From: Mantamonas sphyraenae
Taxonomy: Eukaryota > CRuMs > Mantamonadidae
Direction: 5' to 3'
Assembly (NCBI GenBank): GCA_026936335.1
Contig: JAPMXV010000034.1
Span: forward strand, 504,001-568,000
Length of the DNA: 64,000 nt
Position 1 is the stretch's first letter. Each line of letters opens with the position of its first letter. A model generated the notes under the pieces. The model searched no databases and was not told where the DNA came from. It saw only the letters and a list, made by a program, of their open reading frames with translations. Position numbers and translations under genes: made by a program. This document shows, piece by piece, positions 22,801-34,112 of the stretch.

Positions 22801-23619
22801 ATGCGAGTGGTGGTGCTGACGGGCGGCATTGCCACGGGCAAGTCGCATGTGAGCTCGCGCTTGCAAACGAAACACGGCATCCCGGTGATTGACGCGGACA
22901 AGATTGGTAAGTGTGTGTGAGTGTGTGTGGGGCAAACGACGGAAAAAAGGGCTGGAAGCAGCTGGCTCACACACAGACGGCGCACAGCACACGAGATCAT
23001 GGAACCGGGCGAACCGACCTACCACAAGACAGTGGATACGTTTGGTCGTGGAATCTTGGAGGAAACTGAGGACAACGATGGCGGATTGGCGCGTATCGAC
23101 CGAAAGAAGCTGGGGGAGATCGTATTTAACGACAAGGAGAAGCTACAGCAGCTGAACAGGATCTCGCACGGGGCAGTGGTCAACACAATGATGTCGCGCA
23201 TGGTGAAACACTTCTTTGACAACGAACGCATCATCGTGATGGACGTGCCGCTGTACTTTGAGTCGCAGCGTCCGGGCCGGCTGCTGGATCTCTCGCGTGT
23301 CACGTCCACGGTGATGTGCATGTTTGTGGAACGGGAGGAGCAGTGCAAGCGATTGATGCTGCGCAACGGCTGGAGCCAGGAAGAGGCAGAGACACGCATC
23401 GACAACCAAATGTCCTTGGAACGCAAGTGCGAGCTCAGCGACGTGGTGATCACAAACATGGGCACCAAGGAGGATCTGGACAAGACTGTGGACCGTGAGT
23501 GGGTCGAACTGCTGCGCAAGTACTCGCGCGAGGGTTGGGGTTTTGCCCCCCTGCACCTGTATCTGATTTTGGCGCTGGTGGTGATGGCGGTCGTGTTGGC
23601 CGTGGCTGTGCCCTGGTGA
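22801..23619 (+). CDS. Dephospho-CoA kinase with C-terminal membrane anchor
   Basis: Last step of CoA synthesis: ATP plus dephospho-CoA to CoA. Exons 22801-22906 and 22988-23619 give 245 aa. The P-loop GGIATGKS lies near the N-terminus. DADKIAHEIMEPGEP, formed across the splice, is the family substrate-binding signature; DVPLYFES and the lid region follow. The last 25 residues (LHLYLILALVVMAVVLAVAV) are a hydrophobic tail anchor, as in DCAKD-type eukaryotic proteins tethered to mitochondrial or ER membrane. It follows the MT-A70 gene by 54 bp on the same strand. A single-function enzyme: no PPAT domain is fused. Confidence 0.93.
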
Positions 23620-23860
23620 TCCATGTTGAGATGGACACTCACAATCATGTGTTGGAGAATGTTCAACGGTGTCTTGCTCGGTGGACAAACCATGGTTCAC
23701 ACATTGTTGTGCGCCAAGGATGGCAAAGCAAACGGCATGGTCGGTTTCAAACACAAATAGAGAACACGCTTGCATGGATTGGTCACGCGGAGGAGGGGAG
23801 TTTGAGTGACACTCACACACACACACACACGCGCGTGCGTTGTTTGTGGCACCACCACAG

Positions 23861-25270
23861 TTCCACAACGCCGAATCGAGCCAGGATGAGGGCTCGGCCA
23901 TCTACGGCCTGAAGTGCCAGGCGCGGTGTTTGGAAACACAGGTGGCAGAAAGGAACCACACGCGGTTTCTGTTGGGCACGACGGCGTTGCGAGAAGACAA
24001 CGAGGTAGGTGTGCACCTCTGACGAAACAAAACACGCGAGGGAAGCGGAGAGACGCGTCCGGCGTGGGTTTGCCCCCCTTTCCCATCACTCACCACCCCT
24101 GGCCTCTCGTGGTCGTATGCCCATCCCCACACCCCGCTTGAGCAGATCCACCTGGTCCAGTACAACGAGGATGCAGAGGAGGTGAGCTGCGAACGACAGT
24201 ACAGCCACCCGGAGGAGGTTTGGTCGTTGTCGTCGAGCCCGTTCGACAAGGCCCTCTTTGTGTCGGTGTACAACAAAGGTAGGATGAGAGAGGGTGACCA
24301 AACGTCACAGGAGCACGGGAATCACCAGAGTGGGGGGGTAGAGGGGAGGGGGGATGGATGGGAACACCTGGACTCACAACCACACACGCACACAGTGGAG
24401 GGATTTGCGGCGACGCTGTACAGAATGCCGGATCTTGAAGATGAGTCGCTGGACGTGAGTCAGCAGCCACTGGAGTCACTGGTGACGTTTGAGGGCCACA
24501 AGGGCAATGTGAGACAGGTTGTGTGGAACCCAGTGGTGGAAAAGGAGGTGGTGTCGATTGACGAGCAGGGGTTGTACGTGTGGGACGTGAACACGGGCCA
24601 GAACAGCGCGAGCCTGGGTGTGAGCAGCAAGTTGCGACGCACAAGTGTGGCTTGCTGGGATCCTCATTCAAAGGACGAGATTGTGGTGGCACATGACACC
24701 AACATTTGCGTGTGGGACGTACGGGCAAACGAACGGGTGCGTGAGGTGGACAATGCCCACTGGCAATTGGTCAGGGATGTGGATTGCAATCCCAACCAGA
24801 AACATTACGTGGTCAGTGGCGGCGATGATTGTCGCATCAAGTTCTGGGACATGCGCAAGCCCGATGCGCCGTTGCAGGAGCTTGCCGAGCACACCCACTG
24901 GGTGTGGCAGGTCAAGTACAACCGCAACTATGACCAGTTGCTCCTCAGCAGCAGCTCCGACTCCCTCGTCAACCTTTGTTCCATGCCCTCCATTTCCTCC
25001 AAGCCATACGAGGACTTTGAAGTCGACGATGACGACGACGACCACGATGCAGGCCGCGGCAGCCACAGCGGCGGTGGAAGAAGCATCAGCACACACAAGC
25101 GCGCTCGCGACGGCGTCCTCAAAACCTACGACGATCATGAGGACAGCGTATACGCCATTGCGTGGGGCAGCAGCGCAAACTACTGGACGTGGGCCTCCTT
25201 GTCTCTGGATGGCCGTCTCGTGGTCAACAACGTGTCCCAGGAGACACGCGATTCCGTGATCGAGCGGTAG
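23861..25270 (+). CDS. EIPR1: EARP-interacting WD-repeat protein EIPR1 (TSSC1); first exon unresolved
   Basis: WD40 protein that binds the EARP and GARP tethering complexes in endosome-to-Golgi traffic. Recognised exons: 23861-24004, 24146-24278 and 24396-25270. Conserved blocks run in family order: AIYGLKCQARCLETQ, NTHRFLLGT-like strand, IHLVQYNE, WSLSSSPFDKALFVSVYN, AHWQLVRDVDCNPN, SGGDDCRIKFWDMR, EHTHWVWQVKYN, LLSSSSDSLVNL, YDDHEDSVYAIAWG and SLSLDGRLVVNNV. An acidic insert (EVDDDDDDHD) sits where other family members also have one. The initiator Met lies in an exon upstream of the ACCACCACAG acceptor (ending at 23860). Several Met codons between about 23640 and 23780 are possible and I could not fix the donor. 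Apart from that, the assignment is secure. Confidence 0.9.
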
Positions 25271-25441
25271 ACTTGCGTCATGGTGGGAGGGAAGGGTGGG
25301 AGGGGGAAGGATGAATGCATGGTTGGCAATCCATGGTTCCCGCAGCCAAGATCTTTCCCATCTTTTGCCCAAACCCTCCGAAGCAAGAGAGTACAAACAA
25401 ACACACACACACACACTCAACTCAGAGACAATGCACGGAGT

Positions 25442-26407
25442 TTACAGATCCTTCATCTCACGCAGACGGCGCACCGTACCGCGGACGGCAGCAGCGGTGG
25501 TGGTGTTCATCACCCACGCTCCACCAGCAACCGTCTTGTTGCACGACTTGCAGTTCCAGATGCCGACGACCTTGCGGCGCATGGAATCCTTACCGCAGAA
25601 CGGGCACAGGAACTTGGAGTGCTGGGTGGTCTCCATCTTCTTCACCTGCTTCCTCAGAGTGGCTCCGTAGCGGGTGCCGAACTTGCCCACAATGCCGACC
25701 TTCTTGGTACGCTTTCCCTGCAGAAACGGCGCCCAAAACAGCCTGTGTGAGTACATACTTTGTGTACATGTGCCACCTTTCCATGCACTGCGCCTGTCTC
25801 CATCCCTTGCCATCGCTTTCCACGTGCTTCTGCGCCCCTCGTGCGCTCAGCGCAGCGAAAACGCGGCGTTTGCAGATTGCGCGAGGGTTTTTGCATTTGG
25901 CCGCCTTTGTCCAGCCGACACGGCCCACGGCACGCCACAGCACACGCATACACACATGGACACATGCACCGGTTGTACGCATGGATTACAATGACACAGG
26001 TGTGCAGCACGGCGCATGCAGGGCGCGTGTTGGCGCACAGGAGGCGCAAGGGAGGACAAGTGGGCCCAGCCCAGCCGCTCTTTTTTGCATGCACCTGCAA
26101 CGGCGCGGCTTCCAGCAGCCACACCATGCACACACACAACACACCGACCACCGCCAGGGCACAAGTACATATACAGGTGTCCTCTTGGCCATGGCCAGGC
26201 CACATGGGGTGTGTGCTTGCGCCTCAGGGGCGCTGTGCATTGGCGTCGCTACAAAAGCCCTTGCCTCTTGCCTCCACTTGCATCTGCCCGGAGCCGCCCG
26301 GTTGCCTCACACGTGTGCTACACACCGCCTGAATCCAGCCATGGCCGTAGATGCCATCTTCCACACCCTCCCCGTCACTCGTCATGTGTCTCGTGTGCAC
26401 TCACCAT
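25442..26407 (-). CDS. RPL37A: 60S ribosomal protein eL43 (L37Ae)
   Basis: Zinc-binding protein of the large ribosomal subunit. Exon 2 (25717-25442) encodes [20 protein letters not shown] through [22 protein letters not shown], the CxxC...CxxC zinc site, to the terminal REMKDL. Exon 2 alone gives 91 residues in phase 0, so exactly the initiator Met is missing. At 26407-26405 an ATG is followed immediately by a perfect GTGAGT donor; joining it gives a 92-residue protein, the same length as human RPL37A, whose gene likewise has its first intron right after the start codon. The resulting 687-bp intron is by far the longest here. The start then lies 78 bp from the divergent Rab GAP start, as for other pairs in the window. 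Confidence 0.92.
25718..26404 (-). other. Long first intron of the eL43 gene, no coding gene seen
   Basis: 687-bp intron, several times longer than the others in the window. I looked for a snoRNA, which often sits in ribosomal-protein introns, and found no box C (RTGATGA) on the sense (minus) strand, so I do not call one. H/ACA-type RNAs cannot be excluded by eye. Open frames inside it have no recognisable product. Confidence 0.6.
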
Positions 26408-26485
26408 TTTCTCTGTGTTTTTGGATTTGCTGGCTTGTGCGGCGCAGCACTGGGCCACCAACAGATTCCAACCCCACTCGTGCCA
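26408..26485. promoter_or_regulatory. Divergent promoter region, eL43 / TBC Rab GAP
   Basis: 78 bp between the eL43 and TBC start codons. The eL43 5' UTR would be short, as is usual for ribosomal-protein genes. Inferred from layout; no motif identified. Confidence 0.3.
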
Positions 26486-29075
26486 ATGCCGTCCTTCACC
26501 CAGCACGACGTCTGTGTGCATCCGTCCATGCTCGACCGCGTGTTTGTGCGTGGCACCCTCACCTTGACGGACAACGGCCAGGGCGAGTCGGCCATTCTCG
26601 ATTGGGTTCCCGAGCAACCGCTGGACGAGGACACGCAGGACGACACACAGCCCAGCAACAGCTCGGAATCAGACACGTCCTCCAACTCCAGTGTGGCTGG
26701 GGCCTCGCCCGAGCCCGTATTTGTCACCGGTTCCATGGACCAGCAGGAGACCATCGAACGAGCCAACTCGCTGGTGCTGCAGAAAGCAAACTCCAAGAGC
26801 AATGTGCTCCTGGCCATGCACCAAGCCCAGCAGCAACAGCTTCTCTACCAGTTCTCGGTGCCCGTCGACTCCATCGGTCTCCTTAAGCTCCATCGTCCCA
26901 CCAACGGTACGTTTGTGTGTGTGTGTGTGTGTGTTCGAGCTGTGCCACTTGTGCGTCATTCCGTTTTCTCATTGTCCCTAACGCACCTTTTTCCCACTGC
27001 GGGGTCTTCCCGTCAATCCCACAGGCTGGCCCATCATCCGCATCACCATCCATGGAGAGGAGCAGCCTTCGTTGCCTCCTCTGTGCTTCCATGCCGGTGG
27101 ATTTGATGCCTTTCTCAACGTCCTGCTCTCCTGCGCCCCATTCCTCAGGTATCCTACAACCACTCATTGCACAGCACGATCACATCCACCCACCGCATTT
27201 CATACTCACAAACCCAAAACCCAAACACACACACACACACACACACAAACACACACACGCAGTGATCCCCAGGACAGCAACACGCTGCGAGCGGTGCGCT
27301 ACGAGGACAGTGAACTCAACGAGAGCATGCTGAGCATGTCGCAGGTGTTTGCCAAGCAGAGTTCCGCACGCACGTTTGAGCAGACACTGTCTGAAACCAC
27401 GTGGAATGTCCTCGACGGCTTCTCCAAGGTGGCGCAGTACGTGAGCACACTTCCGGAACAGGTCAACCTGGTTGCGGCCAACCTGCAGCACGAAGCACAG
27501 GTTGCCGCTGCAAACGCACAGGGCAAGCGCACAGCAGCAGCTGGCAACCCAAAGGACACTGTGCGTCGCGACCAGAGTTTTGACGAGTTTGAACTCATCG
27601 AATCGTACCGCCCCGGCGCAGAGGTGGTCACCTCCGCCGTCCACTCCTCCAACACCACAAACAACAACAACGGCGACGGAAACGCTACCACCAGCACCAG
27701 CACCAGCACCAGCACCAGCACCAGCACCAGCGGTAGCAGCAACACGGAAGAGGCCACCCATCCGCTTCCTGCCACACAATCTCACTCCAGTGCCTCCCTC
27801 AACTCCCTCTCCACCGACGACGACTTTGTGGTGGTCGACACACCAGAAGGCGTGCCTGCAGACGGCACTGTGGAACCTGAGGAGGAGGATTCGTTCGATC
27901 TGGACGAGTCCATGTACTATTCCCTTGCCGAGTCGCTGCGTTTGTCTGCCAGCCAACTCTCCGCCCTGCAAGCCGACGACGGCGAAACCACACAAGTCAC
28001 AGACAAGCAGCAGGAAGGAAACAGCAGCAGCAACGACGACGACATGCAACACACACAGCAGCAGCAGAAGCAGACGACGCGAGGCACAGGCCTGGACGAA
28101 CTCATGTGGACGGACCACCATACCATGGAAGGACGACTGCGCGAACCAGAAACCCTGAAGCGACACGTGTTCTACGGCGGCGTGGAGCCGTGCATCCGGG
28201 AAGAGGTGTGGCCATTCCTGCTCGGGGTGTACCCGTGGGACTCCACCTATGATGAGCGCAAACAACTGCGCGATGACAACACCACCCACTACCTGGCCAT
28301 CCGTGCACAATGGCAGAGCATCGGTGAGGAACAACTCAAGTACCACAGCGCCTTCCGCGATCGCGATTTTCAGATTGCCAAGGATGTGGTGCGCACCGAT
28401 CGGGATCTGCCCGAATTCGACGCCGAGGACTCGCCCGAGCTGCAGCGCCTCCACCGCATCTTGCTCACCTACTCGTTCTTCAACTTTGACCTGGGGTACG
28501 TGCAGGGGATGAACGACCTCCTGGCACCCATCATCCGTGTCATCCCGGACGAGGCAGAGGCCTTTTGGTGCTTCAAGGCCTTTATGGACACCCTCATGGC
28601 CAACTTCCAGGGCGACATGAGTGGTCTCAAGCGCGAGGAGGAGACTCTGGCCAGGTTGCTCAAGTTGGCACATCCTCGCCTGTGGAAACACCTGCACGAC
28701 CAGGACAATGGCACGGGGATGCTCTTTGTTGTCCGCTGGCTTCTGCTGCGCTTCAAGCGTGAGTTTAGCTATGACGACGCCATGGAGTTGTGGGAAGCAA
28801 TGTGGGCCGGCCTGGTGCCGGACATGCACTACTACATTGCCCTGGCCGTGCTGTTTGACCACGCAGACACCATCATTGCCGGCGACCTCTCCTGCGACGA
28901 GGTCCTCATGTACATCATCCGCCTCCAAGGACAACTCGACCTCCACACCGTCCTCGCACGTGCAGAGACCGTCCACAGCGTCATTGGCGACGTCCAGGAC
29001 GCCCTCGACACCCTCGACAAGTTGGACGACAACGACAACCGCGAGACACACGCAGGCGTCGACGACGAGCAGTGA
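26486..29075 (+). CDS. Rab GTPase-activating protein, TBC1D15/TBC1D17/Gyp7 type
   Basis: Rab GAP, in animals acting on Rab7 at late endosomes and mitochondria. Exons 26486-26906, 27025-27148 and 27263-29075 give 785 aa. An N-terminal Rab-binding domain as in TBC1D15 (about 1-200) includes HRPTNGWPIIRITIHGEEQP and LCFHAGGFDAFLNVL. A Ser/Thr-rich linker with an (ACCAGC)n repeat follows. The TBC domain (about 480-730) shows VFYGGVEPCIREEVWPFLLG, PWDST, the Arg finger motif AKDVVRTDRD, the Gln finger YVQGMNDLLAP, AFWCFKAFMD and RWLLLRFKREFSYDD. Both catalytic fingers are intact, so it should be active. Start 26486 is the first Met of the conserved segment; an upstream Met at 26351 would overlap eL43 exon 1. 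Confidence 0.92.
27225..27259. repeat. CA repeat at intron 3' end
   Basis: Imperfect (AC)n stretch at the end of intron 2 of the Rab GAP gene, directly before the CACGCAG acceptor ending at 27262. Confidence 0.85.
27688..27731 (+). repeat. (CACCAG)n hexanucleotide repeat coding for Thr-Ser
   Basis: Tandem ACCAGC units coding for alternating Thr and Ser in the disordered linker of the TBC Rab GAP. Confidence 0.85.
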
Positions 29076-29254
29076 CATGATGACACACACAATCACAATC
29101 ACAATGGTCACAGTACAGTGGGAAGGGGGTAGAGGAAAGGGGGGGGGGGCAGGGAGCGAAGGTGCAATGTCTTCAATTGATGAAATGGAAAGCGCCCCAA
29201 CGAACACAACCACACACACAGACACACACCCGGGGACACGCGCGCACACCAAAC

Positions 29255-32200
29255 ATGTCCAAACGCCTGCAAATCGACAGTGGCCAGGCTATCCGCGTGG
29301 GATGGATGGAGAAGCAGGGACACGTCAACAAGGCGTGGAAGCAGCGGTGGATGCAGCTGATGCCCAAGAAGTTGTACTACTTTCGCGACCAACAAGTGAG
29401 TTTTTGTCCACACACAGCCTGGCCCTCCCGTTTCCGAATTGCTCGCGTGAGCACCTGCCCCGGATGGATGTCCGTGGCTAGGTTCATGTGCACATGGCTT
29501 TGCCTGTGCGCCTGTGCGGCGCACACTCGTGTCCCGGCTGGGGCCGGATCCAGGAATCCCTCCCTCTGTGCGTGTCACGCTCACGCGGCCCGCACACGCC
29601 CACACATAGAACTCCACCCCGGACGGTGTGTGGGATCTCACAGAAGTTACCTTTAGCAAGGTGGAAAACCTTAACAAGCGCCCGTACGGCATTGCCATCG
29701 ACGAGGGCAAGCGCACAACCTATGTCTCGTGCAAAAGGTACGCCCGAAAGCCAGGCCAGCGCTCGATCCACGCGGCCCACCCACGCCTTTGCCACTTCCC
29801 ACACCCATCCCACACCCACCGTGTCGCCTTGCCTGCCACCTCCCGTCGTCGCTGACACATGCGCGTGGCCATGGGGCCCTTGCGTTTTGCAGTGCCGAGG
29901 AGCGCGACTCGTGGCTGGAAAGCATCAAAGAGGCGTCCGAGGGAAACACGGCGGTGTTGAAGGACCGCATCAGCGCCCACCTGAAAATGACGGTGATCAG
30001 TGGACGCAACCTGGCGGCCAAGAACAAGAACTTCCTGAAGAAGGCAGCGAGTGATCCGTATGTGTTGATCAAGTGTGGCAACAAGACCAAAAACACAAAG
30101 ACGGTGGAGAGCACGCTGAACCCGACCTGGAACGAGGACTTTTCCTTCTTTGTTTCATCGACGTCGGCCACACTGGACATCACTGTGTTTGACCAGGAGA
30201 CGTCTGCACTGGCCTCCTCCTCGCTGGGCAGTTCCCTGGGTGTCAAGGACGAGTTTATGGGCTCCATCCAGCTGCCCATCCCCAAGATCCAGGAACTCAT
30301 GGAGGCCCAACCCAACGGGAAGGATGGCAAGAAGCAGCCCATTGAGCAGTGGTTCCCGCTGGAAAAGATCAGCAAGGATGACAAGGTCACTGGTGACCTG
30401 CTGCTCAAGATCTACTTTGAAGAGTCCACTCGCATCGGCACACGAGGCGTAGGTGGCGACGGCGCCTCTGTCGTCAGTGCGTCCACATTCCAGAGCACCG
30501 TGTTTGGTGCGGGTGGAGGCGGAGGCGGAGGCGGCGGCGGCGGCGGTTTGGGTGGCGACATGGAGTTGGAGGATTTGCAGTCGCACCTCAACGAACTCGA
30601 GGAACAGATTCAGATGTATGCTGAAGACAGGGCCAAGATTGTGCGTCAGGTCAGCGACCTCTTCTTTGACGAGTACCGCAAGTACATTGCACCCCCCAAG
30701 AAGCTTGGCCAGCTGTACCTCTCGGGTCTGCAGGGTCGCAAGCTTGCCAACATGGATGGTGTGCTCGGCAAGTCCGACCCCTACCTCGTCATCAAGTTTC
30801 AAGACCAGGAGAAAAAGTCCACCGTGCAGCCAGACACCCTCAACCCCAAGTGGGACGGCGAAGCGTTCACCTTGTACGTTTTGGGCCCCACAACCCTCTG
30901 TGTTTTTTCACACCTCACACCTCACACCTCACCCCTCACACCTCACACCTCACACCTCACACTTCACCCCTCATCACAGTGACATCATGGAGAAACCTAT
31001 CGACATCATGATTGAAATCTTTGACGAGGATCCTGGCAAGGACGAGAGCATGGGCTTTGTTTCGGTGGCCATCCAGCAGCATCTGGCAGGCAGTGAGCCG
31101 GGCGACGAGGTGCAACGCTGGTACGACGTGGCCGACCTCACAGGCAAGGGCAAGGCGGCAGGCGAGCTGCAGGTGACGCTGAAGATGGTCGAGTTTGAGG
31201 ACGACAGCGACGAGCAGGTTGCGTCGACAGCACCCAAGGCCGAGCTGACGGGCGATGAGTGGGGCAAGGCGTTTGAGATTGCCAAGTTGGTCAAGAAGAA
31301 GATGGGAGAAGAGGTGGGCGTGCAGGAGCGCATTGCCGAAAAGATGATCAAGGCCAAGGAGGACATCGAGGACCAACTCACCCTCATTTTTGGCGAGTCG
31401 TACGAGCAGTACTGTCGCCCGCGTGGCGAGTTGCACATGCTCATTGCCGAGGCGCGTGGTTTGGTGACGGAAAAGGTGTTGGGTGTGGCCAAGCAGTTGG
31501 ATGCGTACGCCGTGGTCGAGTTCCAGGGCGAGGTCACCACCACCGGTGTGGTGCGTTCGCTCTCGCCCAAGTGGGACGCCAACACCATTGTGCCTGTGGT
31601 GCGCGACCTGGACGTGATCAAGGTCGACGTGTTCAACAAGCGTCCGGGCAAAGACAACCTGCTGGGCTCAGGCAACATCAACCTGGGCGAGTTTGTGCTG
31701 GAGGAGGGCGTGGAGCGAACCGACTGGTTCCCGCTCAAGCTGGACGGCGCTGCAGCGGGTGAGGTGCGTCTCGAGCTGACGTACAAGCGCAACGAGCAGA
31801 GCGAGTCTGTGTCCTCGGAGCAGATCAAGGTGCCGGGCATTACCAACCCGCAAGCCATCATCCAAAAGGCCTATGCGGTGCAACAGGCACTGCTGGAGGC
31901 AGCCAAGGTGCAAAAGGCCCAGTATATGCTGGCAAAGACGGAGCGCGACCAGATGGTGCGTCAGCTGTACGACCTGTTTGCCACCGACTACGAAGTGTAC
32001 TGCAGGCCGCGTGGCGAGCTGCAACTGTCTGTGGTCGAGGGTCGCTCCCTTCGTGTCATGGACAAGGGCAGCAAGTCTGCAGACCCGTACGTCACCGTGG
32101 ATTTCCAGGACCAGAGTGTCAAGACGGAAACGGTCAAGGGCAGCGTGGATCCCAAGTGGAACTCGGAGTTTGCCCTGTCGCTCATCCGCGAGCTCGACGA

Positions 32201-34076
32201 AGTCACCCTCACCGTGTACGACTGGAACGCCCTGGGCAAGGACTCGCCCATGGGCCAGATCATCATCGACTTTACCGAGATCGAACTCGAACACGACATG
32301 CGCATCCAGGAGTGGTTTGAGCTCCAGCCCATGGATGGCATGAAGGATCCCGAGGGATCCATTCTCATCGAGCTGTGCTTCCTGGACAACTCGGTGGGCA
32401 ACGAGGCAGGCACCGCCGCCGCCGCGTCGTCGTCGTCCTCGTCGTCGTCCTCGTCGTCCACAAATGGCGAGGGCGAGGAGAGAGACGAAGAGGAGGAGGA
32501 GGATTTGGAAAAGGTGCTGAACGAGGGCATTGTCAAGGCGCGTGGAGTCAAGGAGGCGTTGAAGGACCAGCTCGAGGTGCGCAAGGCACAGTACCTGCGT
32601 GCCAAGAAGGACCGCGACGACATCCTGAGCCAATTGCGCGAGCTGTTTTCCGACGCATACCGCAAGTACTGCCGTCCGCTGGGCGTGCTGACGGTCAAGG
32701 TGGGCGAAGCGAAGGATCTGAAAAAGATGGACCTGGGCGGATCCAGTGACCCGTTCTGCGAGCTGTTCTTCCAGGACCAGCACTACGTGACGAGTGTGAA
32801 GAAGAAGAACCTGAATCCCAACTGGAACGAAGTGTTCAAGTTCAGCGTGTACGAGATCCCGCAGACGTTCAAACTGCTCATGTACGACCAGGACGACCCG
32901 CTGCTGGGCCAGAAGGAGCCACGCAAGGAGTTGATGGCTACCCTGCGCTTGCACCTGGGCGACACCTTTGGCGAGGCGTTGAGTGACGGCGAATGGCACG
33001 AAAAGTGGTTTGAGTTTTCCGCCGACGACGCGGGCAAGAAGGGCGCCGGACAGGTGCTGCTGAGCTTCAGGCACGTGCTGCCGGAGCAGTTGGATGCCGA
33101 GGAGGCACCCATCATGGAAGCGTTGGTGGAGGCCAATGCTGTGCGTGATGCGCTGGAGCGGTCGATTCAGAACCAGGCCAAGCTGGTCAAGGACGCTCGC
33201 AAGCTCACGCAGGACGTGCATCGTCTGTACGCCAGTGAGTATGCACATTGGATCTCCACACGCAAGGCAGACTTTCCGACGCTGTATGTGACGGTGGTGG
33301 GTGCGCGTGATCTGGCAGCGGCAGACATCATGGAAGGCACAAGCGATCCGTTCTGTGTGCTGAGTGTGAGTGGCGAGGAGAGCGAACACAAGACAAATGT
33401 GGTGGACAAGACGCTGGACCCGGAGTGGAACGAATCGTTCAAGTTTCGCATCAACAACCCGAGCACGGCGGAGCTGACGATCAAGGTGTACGACCACGAC
33501 GACAAGGTGCTGGGCATCGGCGGCGGGTCGGACTACCTGGGCGAGGTGAACATTGCCACGTTTGCACTGCAGGAGGACAAGGAACTGGATGCGTGGATTC
33601 CCCTCAAGTCGCCCAAGCGGCGGTTTGGCCTGTACAAGATCAAGGGCGAACTGCATGTCAAGGTGACGTACACGTGGCGCATCGAGGCGGAGGATGACAT
33701 CCCGGAGGAGGACACGGATGAAGAGGCACGATTTGCGCTGGAGACGATGAAGAAGGCGCGGGTGGTGAAAAAGGTGATGATGGCCCACCTGAAGGATCTC
33801 AAGACACGTGTGCAGGACCAGGAGGAGCAGTTGGTGGAGTATGAGAAGGAGCTGCGACGCACACGGGACGCAGAGAAGAGGGCAAGTCTGTTGGAACGCA
33901 AGCTGGCACGTGCGGAGAAGGAGCAGACACAGGAACTCAACGACATGCGTGAGCGCTACGAGGCTCAGCTGCGCGACTTTCGCGAGATTGTGGCCAAGAA
34001 GGATGCCGAGATTGACCGTTTGAACAACCGGGGCATCTTTAATTTCGGCAAGGGCAAGTCGGAGAGCAGCACGTAA
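29255..34076 (+). CDS. PH domain plus six C2 domains, membrane-binding protein
   Basis: 1,448 aa from exons 29255-29395, 29610-29737, 29893-30873 and 30980-34076. An N-terminal PH domain (about 10-100: GWMEKQGHVNKAWKQRWMQL, closing with ERDSWLESIKEA) is followed by six C2 domains, recognised by repeated LxVxVxxAxxL starts and SDPYxxxxF strands: LKMTVISGRNL, LYLSGLQGRKL, LHMLIAEARGL, LQLSVVEGRSL, LTVKVGEAKDL and LYVTVVGARDL. C2 1, 2, 4, 5 and 6 keep the SDPY/SDPF aspartate of calcium sites. C2-3 reads KQLDAYAVVEF and has probably lost calcium binding. Between C2 domains there are regular helical spacers ending in (R/K)-x-L-(F/Y)-DL-F-type segments. The C-terminus is a coiled coil. A poly-Gly run separates C2-1 and C2-2. 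Likely a calcium- and phosphoinositide-regulated membrane tether or contact-site protein. It has no TM segment, unlike synaptotagmins, ferlins or MCTPs. Confidence 0.87.
30908..30975. repeat. Tandem CCTCACA-type repeats in intron
   Basis: Intron 3 (30874-30979) of the PH-C2 gene is mostly tandem CACCTCACAC units with minor variants (CACCCCTCA), running to the ATCACAG acceptor. Confidence 0.8.
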
Positions 34077-34112
34077 GATGAAAACTTGTTCTTTCTTTCT
34101 TGTTTGGGTCTC

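Noticed and set aside
26175-26192. Candidate 18-bp first exon of eL43 encoding MAKRTP
   Set aside because: It resembles the canonical MAKRTKK start but would duplicate KRT before GKRTKK. The ATG/GTGAGT at 26407 gives the correct length with a better donor.
25718-26404. C/D-box snoRNA in the eL43 intron
   Set aside because: I found no RTGATGA box on the sense strand, so there is nothing to support a call.
27180-29252. 690-residue minus-strand frame over the Rab GAP
   Set aside because: Antisense shadow of the TBC domain gene; that gene's motifs are unambiguous on the plus strand.
31668-33788. 706-residue minus-strand frame over the C2 domains
   Set aside because: Antisense shadow; all C2 signatures read on the plus strand.
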